DNA of 64,000 bases. Origin: Sphingomonas sp. 8AM (GTDB taxonomy: Bacteria; Pseudomonadota; Alphaproteobacteria; Sphingomonadales; Sphingomonadaceae). Position numbers and translations under genes: made by a program. The stretch is from positions 3,372,758 through 3,436,757 of the forward strand of contig NZ_LR733844.1 in the NCBI RefSeq assembly GCF_902506455.1, read 5' to 3'. Below, in pieces: positions 60,307 through 64,000 of this stretch; positions within the stretch are counted from its first letter, which is position 1; the number at the start of each line of letters is the position of its first letter. The notes beneath the pieces are model-generated. The model was not told the origin of the DNA. It made no database searches and saw only the letters and a program-made list of their open reading frames with translations.

Positions 60307-60726
60307 GTGGATGCGGGACGCAGGGAGATGATGGCGATGATGGCGATCGGCGGCGCGGGGATGGCGGGTGCCTTGTCGGGCGGCGAGGCGCAGGCCGCCG
60401 CGGCGCCGGTGCCTGCGAAGGTGGTGCATCACGTATTCTTCTGGCTAAAGGACCCGACCTCGACCGCGGATCGCGACCGGCTGGTCGCCGGGCTGCGCAC
60501 GCTGGCGGCGATCCCGGTGATCCGCGCGCTGCATATCGGCGTGCCGGCCGATACCGAGGCGCGCGACGTGGTCGACGGCAGCTATCAGGTGTCCGAGCTG
60601 ATGTTCTTCGACAGCGTGCCCGACCAGAAGGCGTATCAGGATCACCCGATCCATCAGAAGTTCGTCGCCGATTGCGAGCCGTTGTGGCGCAAGGTGACGG
60701 TATACGACACGCTGCGCGTCGACTGA
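60307..60726 (+). CDS. Dabb-domain (stress-responsive A/B barrel) protein, possibly exported
   Basis: The 139-residue protein starts with GTG 60307 after a GGAG site. An N-terminal stretch with RR and a hydrophobic Ala/Gly/Met run (residues about 5-35) looks like a weak Tat-type signal. The rest is one Dabb domain: [49 protein letters not shown]. Such alpha+beta barrels dimerise and have varied roles, so no function is assigned. Confidence 0.82.
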   Translation: MDAGRREMMAMMAIGGAGMAGALSGGEAQAAAAPVPAKVVHHVFFWLKDPTSTADRDRLVAGLRTLAAIPVIRALHIGVPADTEARDVVDGSYQVSELMFFDSVPDQKAYQDHPIHQKFVADCEPLWRKVTVYDTLRVD

Positions 60727-60780
60727 CGGCGGGCTGGCCAATTCGCCATACCAAGCCGGTCGACGTTCCGGTTCGTAGCC

Positions 60781-60858
60781 GTCACCCCGGACCTGATCCG
60801 GGGCCCCGCTTCATCGTGACGGGTAGGAAGCGGGATCCCGGATCAAGTCCGGGATGAC
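60781..60858. repeat. Palindromic intergenic repeat, type B
   Basis: Two opposed hairpins: CACCCCGGACCTGATCCGGG at the left and GGGATCCCGGATCAAGTCC at the right, with GGGGCCCCGC and GAAGCGGGAT inner parts. It lies between the convergent Dabb and ABC permease genes. Confidence 0.92.
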
Positions 60859-60882
60859 AGGTCGAGTGAATGTCGATCCGCC

Positions 60883-61644
60883 CTAGCTCTTCAGCCGCCA
60901 GCCGGTGCGGAAGATCGTGACGACCGCGGCGAGGCACAGCGCCGCGAAGCCCAATGTCACCGCAATGCACGTTGCGAACGACACGTCGCTCTGCCCGAAG
61001 AAGGTCCAGCGAAAACCGTTGATGAGATAGGCGACCGGGTTGAACAGCGTCACCGTTCGCCACGGCTCGGGCAGCACGTCGAGCGAGTAGAAGGCGCCGC
61101 CGAGAAACGTCAGCGGCGTGACCACCAGCAGCGGGATGACCTGCAATTGCTCGAACCCGTTCGCCCAGATGCCGAGGCAGAAGCCGAACAGCGCGAAGCT
61201 GGCGGTGACCAGCAGCAGGTAGAGCAGCATCAGCAACGGATGCGCGACGTGCAGGTCGACGAACAGATGCGCAGTGGCGAAGATCACCAGCGCGATCACC
61301 ATCGACTTGGTCGCCGCCGCGCCGACATAGCCGAGCACCGTTTCGATCGGTGACAGCGGCGCGGACAGCAGTTCGTAGATCGTCCCGGTGAATTTTGGCA
61401 TGTAGATGCCGAGGCTGGCGTTGAAGATGCTTTCCGAGAAAATCGTCAGCAACATCAATCCGGGCACGATGAACGCGCCATAGCTCACGCCGTCGATGCC
61501 GCGCATCTGCGACCCGATCGCGGCGCCAAATACGATGAAATAGAGCGTGGTGGTAATGACCGGGGTCGCGAGGCTGGTCCAGATCGTCCGCCCGAAGCGC
61601 GCCATCTCGAAGCGATAGATCGCCCAGATGCCGTGGAGGTTCAT
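60883..61644 (-). CDS. ABC-2 type transporter permease
   Basis: The 253-residue inner-membrane protein has about six hydrophobic segments and the ABC-2 layout, with [29 protein letters not shown] near the start and [27 protein letters not shown] near the third quarter. It pairs with the ATPase upstream (starts overlap by 4 bases, ATGA) to form an exporter. The cargo is not clear from the sequence; drug, lipid or polysaccharide exporters of this type are all known. Confidence 0.9.
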   Translation of the reverse strand: MNLHGIWAIYRFEMARFGRTIWTSLATPVITTTLYFIVFGAAIGSQMRGIDGVSYGAFIVPGLMLLTIFSESIFNASLGIYMPKFTGTIYELLSAPLSPIETVLGYVGAAATKSMVIALVIFATAHLFVDLHVAHPLLMLLYLLLVTASFALFGFCLGIWANGFEQLQVIPLLVVTPLTFLGGAFYSLDVLPEPWRTVTLFNPVAYLINGFRWTFFGQSDVSFATCIAVTLGFAALCLAAVVTIFRTGWRLKS

Positions 61645-62570
61645 GCGCGCGCTCCCACCAGATCGACAAAGATGTCTTCGAGGCTCGACTTGCGTGTCTC
61701 CAGATCGCGAAATGCGACCTGTTCCTGCGCCAACCGTTCGAGCAGTCGCGGGATGCCGGTGTCCTCGGCCTTGGCATCGAAGACGTAGCGCAAGGTGTGC
61801 CCCTCATCCTCCAGCGACAGCGGCCAGTCCGAAAGTCCGGCCGGGATCGCGGTCATCGGCTCGACCAGTGTCAGGTCCATCTGCCGCTTGCCGAGCTTCG
61901 CCATCAGCGCGTTCTTCTCCTCGACCAGCAGCAGCTTGCCGCCGGTGATGACTCCGACGCGATCGGCCATCTCCTCGGCCTCCTCGATATAATGGGTGGT
62001 CAGTATGATCGTCGCGCCCTGTTTGCGCAGCCGGTGCACCAGCTTCCACATGTCGCGGCGCAGCGCGACGTCGACCCCGGCGGTCGGCTCGTCGAGGAAG
62101 AGGATCTGCGGCTCGTGCGCCAGCGCCTTGGCGATCAGCACCCGGCGCTTCATCCCGCCCGACAAATCCTTGATCTTGGCGTGGCGCTTTTCCCAGAGCG
62201 AGAGGTCGCGCAGCACCTGTTCGATATAGGCGGAGTGGCCGGAACGACCGAACAGGCGGCGTGAAAAGGTAACGGTGGCAAGCACGCTTTCGAACTGGTC
62301 GGTCGCCAGCTCCTGCGGCACCAGCCCGATGGCGCGGCGTGCGGCCTTGTAGTCGCGCGTCACATCATGGCCGGCGACGGTAACGGTGCCCGCGCTGGGA
62401 GTGACGATCCCGCAGATGATGCTGATGAGCGTCGTCTTGCCGGCGCCATTAGGCCCCAGCAGCGCGAAGATCTCGCCGCGATTGACCGCGAGATCGACGG
62501 TGCCGAGCGCGGCAGGACCGTTGCGATAGGTTTTCGATACGCCTGAAACAGTAAGAATCGGCTCCGGCAT
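61641..62570 (-). CDS. ABC transporter ATP-binding protein
   Basis: The 309-residue ATPase has the Walker [10 protein letters not shown], the signature LSGGMKRR, Walker [13 protein letters not shown] and the switch His in [13 protein letters not shown]. The C-terminal 70 or so residues after the ABC core form an extra regulatory part typical of ABC-2 exporters. It begins the two-gene operon with the permease and is divergent from the PEP-CTERM gene across 241 bases. The first visible promoter elements in that gap face the other way. Confidence 0.95.
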   Translation of the reverse strand: MPEPILTVSGVSKTYRNGPAALGTVDLAVNRGEIFALLGPNGAGKTTLISIICGIVTPSAGTVTVAGHDVTRDYKAARRAIGLVPQELATDQFESVLATVTFSRRLFGRSGHSAYIEQVLRDLSLWEKRHAKIKDLSGGMKRRVLIAKALAHEPQILFLDEPTAGVDVALRRDMWKLVHRLRKQGATIILTTHYIEEAEEMADRVGVITGGKLLLVEEKNALMAKLGKRQMDLTLVEPMTAIPAGLSDWPLSLEDEGHTLRYVFDAKAEDTGIPRLLERLAQEQVAFRDLETRKSSLEDIFVDLVGARA

Positions 62571-62690
62571 TCCGCCCCCTGAACAGTGATGAAATCGTTA
62601 CGCCGATGAAGCTCGATCGTTCCGTGACATCGGCCGGCACACGGGCTGAGCAAAGGTTCTCCGCGCTTTATCGGCGACAATCGTTTGAAG

Positions 62691-62797
62691 TTGACCAGTA
62701 TTGACGATCTGTATCATTATGGGGCGTTGCCGGCTCGTTGGTGCTTGGAGCCGAACCGTGATGCCCTTCTAACCCCTTGTACCGACAGGATTGTCGG
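62691..62797 (+). promoter_or_regulatory. Likely promoter and leader hairpin of the PEP-CTERM gene
   Basis: TTGACC (62691-62696) and CATTAT (62715-62720), 18 bases apart, make a plausible vegetative promoter about 90 bases before the start. In the leader, CCGACA (62782-62787) and TGTCGG (62792-62797) form a 6-bp hairpin just before the GGGGAGGG ribosome-binding site. Confidence 0.4.
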
Positions 62798-62811
62798 AAT
62801 GGGGAGGGATT

Positions 62812-63585
62812 ATGAAAGCGCTTTATTGCCTGAGCGCGGCGGCTGTGGTCGTCGCGGCGGCACCAGTGTCGGCTGCCACCGTCGTCGTGTCCAACGTTGC
62901 CGGCACGCCGACCAAGACGATGTGGGGCACCTATCCCGGCGAGAACAATGCCGGCAGCACCGCGGCGGTAACCGGGACAATCGCCTACAACGGCAGCGGG
63001 TCGCTGGAAATGCGTGGTGACCGTACCCGCACGCAGCTCGGCATCCAGTTCACGTTCGGCCGCACCGATCTCGGTGCGCTCGCGAATGTCAGCGCCCTGA
63101 CGTTCGACTGGCGGATCGCGGAGGATTCGACCAACCCGTACAATGCCGATTACACGCCGGCGCTGCGGCTGCTGATCCTCGATGGCAGCACGCGCAAGGA
63201 GCTGATCTGGGAGGGCGCGTATAACGGCACCTACGGCAATACCACCCGCGACACCTGGTACAGCACGACCGCCGAAGACAAATTCTACATCACCGGCGGT
63301 AACGAGAACGACGGGCAGACGATCGCCAGCTGGGCATCGCAGCTCACCGGTGCGCGGGTGCTGGGGATGTCGGTCGGCGTCGGCAGCGGGCTGGGGAAAG
63401 GTTATCACGCCTTTGCCGACAATGTGACGCTGGCCACTACCGCCGGCAGCACCACCTATAACTTCGATCTCGCGCCGACCGCCGCGGTGCCGGAGCCGGG
63501 GACGTGGATGATGATGATGCTTGGCTTCGGCGTCGTCGGCGCAGCCTGCCGCCGTCGCACGCGCGTCCGCGTGGCGCTGGGCTGA
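62812..63585 (+). CDS. PEPxxW-CTERM sorting-signal protein (exosortase substrate)
   Basis: From ATG 62812 (ribosome-binding site GGGGAGGG) the protein is 257 residues. It has a signal peptide (LYCLSAAAVVVAAAPVSAA), a beta-rich middle with many Thr/Gly/Asn (VTGTIAYNGSGSLEMRG, ITGGNENDGQTI) and a C-terminal sorting signal. That signal is VPEPGTW, then a hydrophobic MMMMLGFGVVGAA, then RRRTRVR. This is the exosortase-recognised PEP-CTERM type, with Met where the usual PEPxxWAMM form has Ala. The protein should be cut and anchored or released at the outer surface. No exosortase gene is in the window. Confidence 0.92.
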   Translation: MKALYCLSAAAVVVAAAPVSAATVVVSNVAGTPTKTMWGTYPGENNAGSTAAVTGTIAYNGSGSLEMRGDRTRTQLGIQFTFGRTDLGALANVSALTFDWRIAEDSTNPYNADYTPALRLLILDGSTRKELIWEGAYNGTYGNTTRDTWYSTTAEDKFYITGGNENDGQTIASWASQLTGARVLGMSVGVGSGLGKGYHAFADNVTLATTAGSTTYNFDLAPTAAVPEPGTWMMMMLGFGVVGAACRRRTRVRVALG

Positions 63586-63662
63586 TCGCCGCGAGCACTC
63601 GTCCTGTGCGGGCGAGTGACCCTGCCGGGCGGGTTTAGCGTTCGCCGATGGCCCGCCACCTT

Positions 63663-63742
63663 CCGTTACCCCGGACCTGATCCGGGTTCCCGCTTCTACG
63701 ACGATAGCAGATAAGCGGGGCCCCGGATTGTATCCGGGGCGA
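63663..63742. repeat. Palindromic intergenic repeat, type B
   Basis: Two opposed hairpins, TACCCCGGACCTGATCCGGG and CCCCGGATTGTATCCGGGGC, about 80 bp in all, between the PEP-CTERM gene and the transposase remnant. Confidence 0.88.
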
Positions 63743-63791
63743 CGATGGGAGGAATGGACAAGCGGGGATCAGATCTAGGTCGGATCGACAT

Positions 63792-64000
63792 TCAGCGTAG
63801 CCAGATCATGGCGGCGGCGAGATGTACGAAGCCGGTGAAGTGGACGGTGCGGCGATCATAACGTGTGGCGAAGCGGCGGAAGTGTTTGAGGCGGCCGAAG
63901 CATCGTTCGATCTGGTTGCGATGCCTGTAGATGCCTGCATCATGCGGGATGGCGACCTTGCGGTTGCGCTTGGACGGGATGACGGCCGCAGCGTTCATGT
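63792..64000 (-). mobile_element. IS5-type transposase, C-terminal part running off the right edge
   Basis: The minus-strand frame ends at 63792 and is open to the window edge, so only the last 68 or so residues of a longer transposase are seen. The sequence has the IS5-group ending with the third catalytic Glu: GIYRHRNQIERCFGRLKHFRRF, then ATRYDRRTVHFTGFVHLAAA. A real gene end plus nearby non-coding DNA suggests one IS end lies between about 63743 and 63791, but I could not identify its terminal repeat without the other end. Confidence 0.85.

Noticed and set aside
28041..63742. Recurring palindromic repeats as a CRISPR array
   Set aside because: Copies are scattered over many kilobases in single gaps, without regular spacers or cas genes; they are REP-like intergenic elements.

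Overview
The window is high-GC chromosomal DNA from an alphaproteobacterium. It looks like a Sphingomonas-type member of the Sphingomonadales. The signs are a PEP-CTERM protein of sphingomonad style, a partial Weimberg xylose operon close to that of Caulobacter, long acidic or RG-rich tails on ribosomal proteins L9 and S6, a large TonB-dependent receptor, several secreted peptidases and many short palindromic intergenic repeats. No rRNA, tRNA, CRISPR array or prophage was recognised.

Layout. 0-3.3 kb (minus strand): Tad/Flp pilus genes cpaA-cpaB-cpaC and the start of cpaD, which runs off the left edge. 3.4-5.4 kb: an alpha/beta hydrolase overlapping an FAD oxidoreductase. 5.9-7.3 kb (minus): rpsF-rpsR-rplI with a strong terminator. 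7.6-13.9 kb: fabD, fabG, acpP, fabF, mltG and a ClC antiporter. A frameshifted GxxExxY gene flanked by perfect 26-bp inverted repeats has been inserted between fabD and fabG. 38.5-43.3 kb: DNA repair, cell-wall and signalling genes (3-methyladenine glycosylase, D-Ala-D-Ala carboxypeptidase, receiver protein, GAF protein, GGDEF-EAL protein). 43.4-46.9 kb: xylose operon xylX-xylB-transporter behind a promoter with a LacI-type operator. 47-64 kb: M1 aminopeptidase, kynA-kynU, a marR-outer membrane factor-emrA-emrB efflux operon, an M16 peptidase, an ABC-2 exporter, a PEP-CTERM protein and a partial IS5-type transposase at the right edge.

The most interesting part is 13.9-38.4 kb. One half is a hydroxyproline degradation set: pyrroline-hydroxycarboxylate deaminase, 4-hydroxyproline epimerase, amino-acid permease, D-amino-acid dehydrogenase and a GntR/FCD regulator. 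The other half is a glycan and peptide degradation set: TonB receptor, GH2 beta-galactosidase, DPP IV-like S9 peptidase, DUF5695-like protein, GH127/146 beta-L-arabinofuranosidase, DpkA-like imino-acid reductase, DUF885 metallopeptidase, and a Tat-exported Gfo/Idh oxidoreductase with a DUF1080 partner. Together they would suit a system that strips beta-arabinose and galactose from hydroxyproline-rich plant glycoproteins (extensins, arabinogalactan proteins), cuts the peptide and burns the hydroxyproline. The same 10-bp GntR/FadR-type box overlaps the likely -10 of both the hydroxyproline operon and the arabinofuranosidase gene, which hints at one regulator for both halves. This whole-system reading is inference.

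The hydroxyproline and xylose routes both end at alpha-ketoglutarate semialdehyde. The dehydrogenase that would finish either route is not in the window, so one shared enzyme elsewhere is expected.
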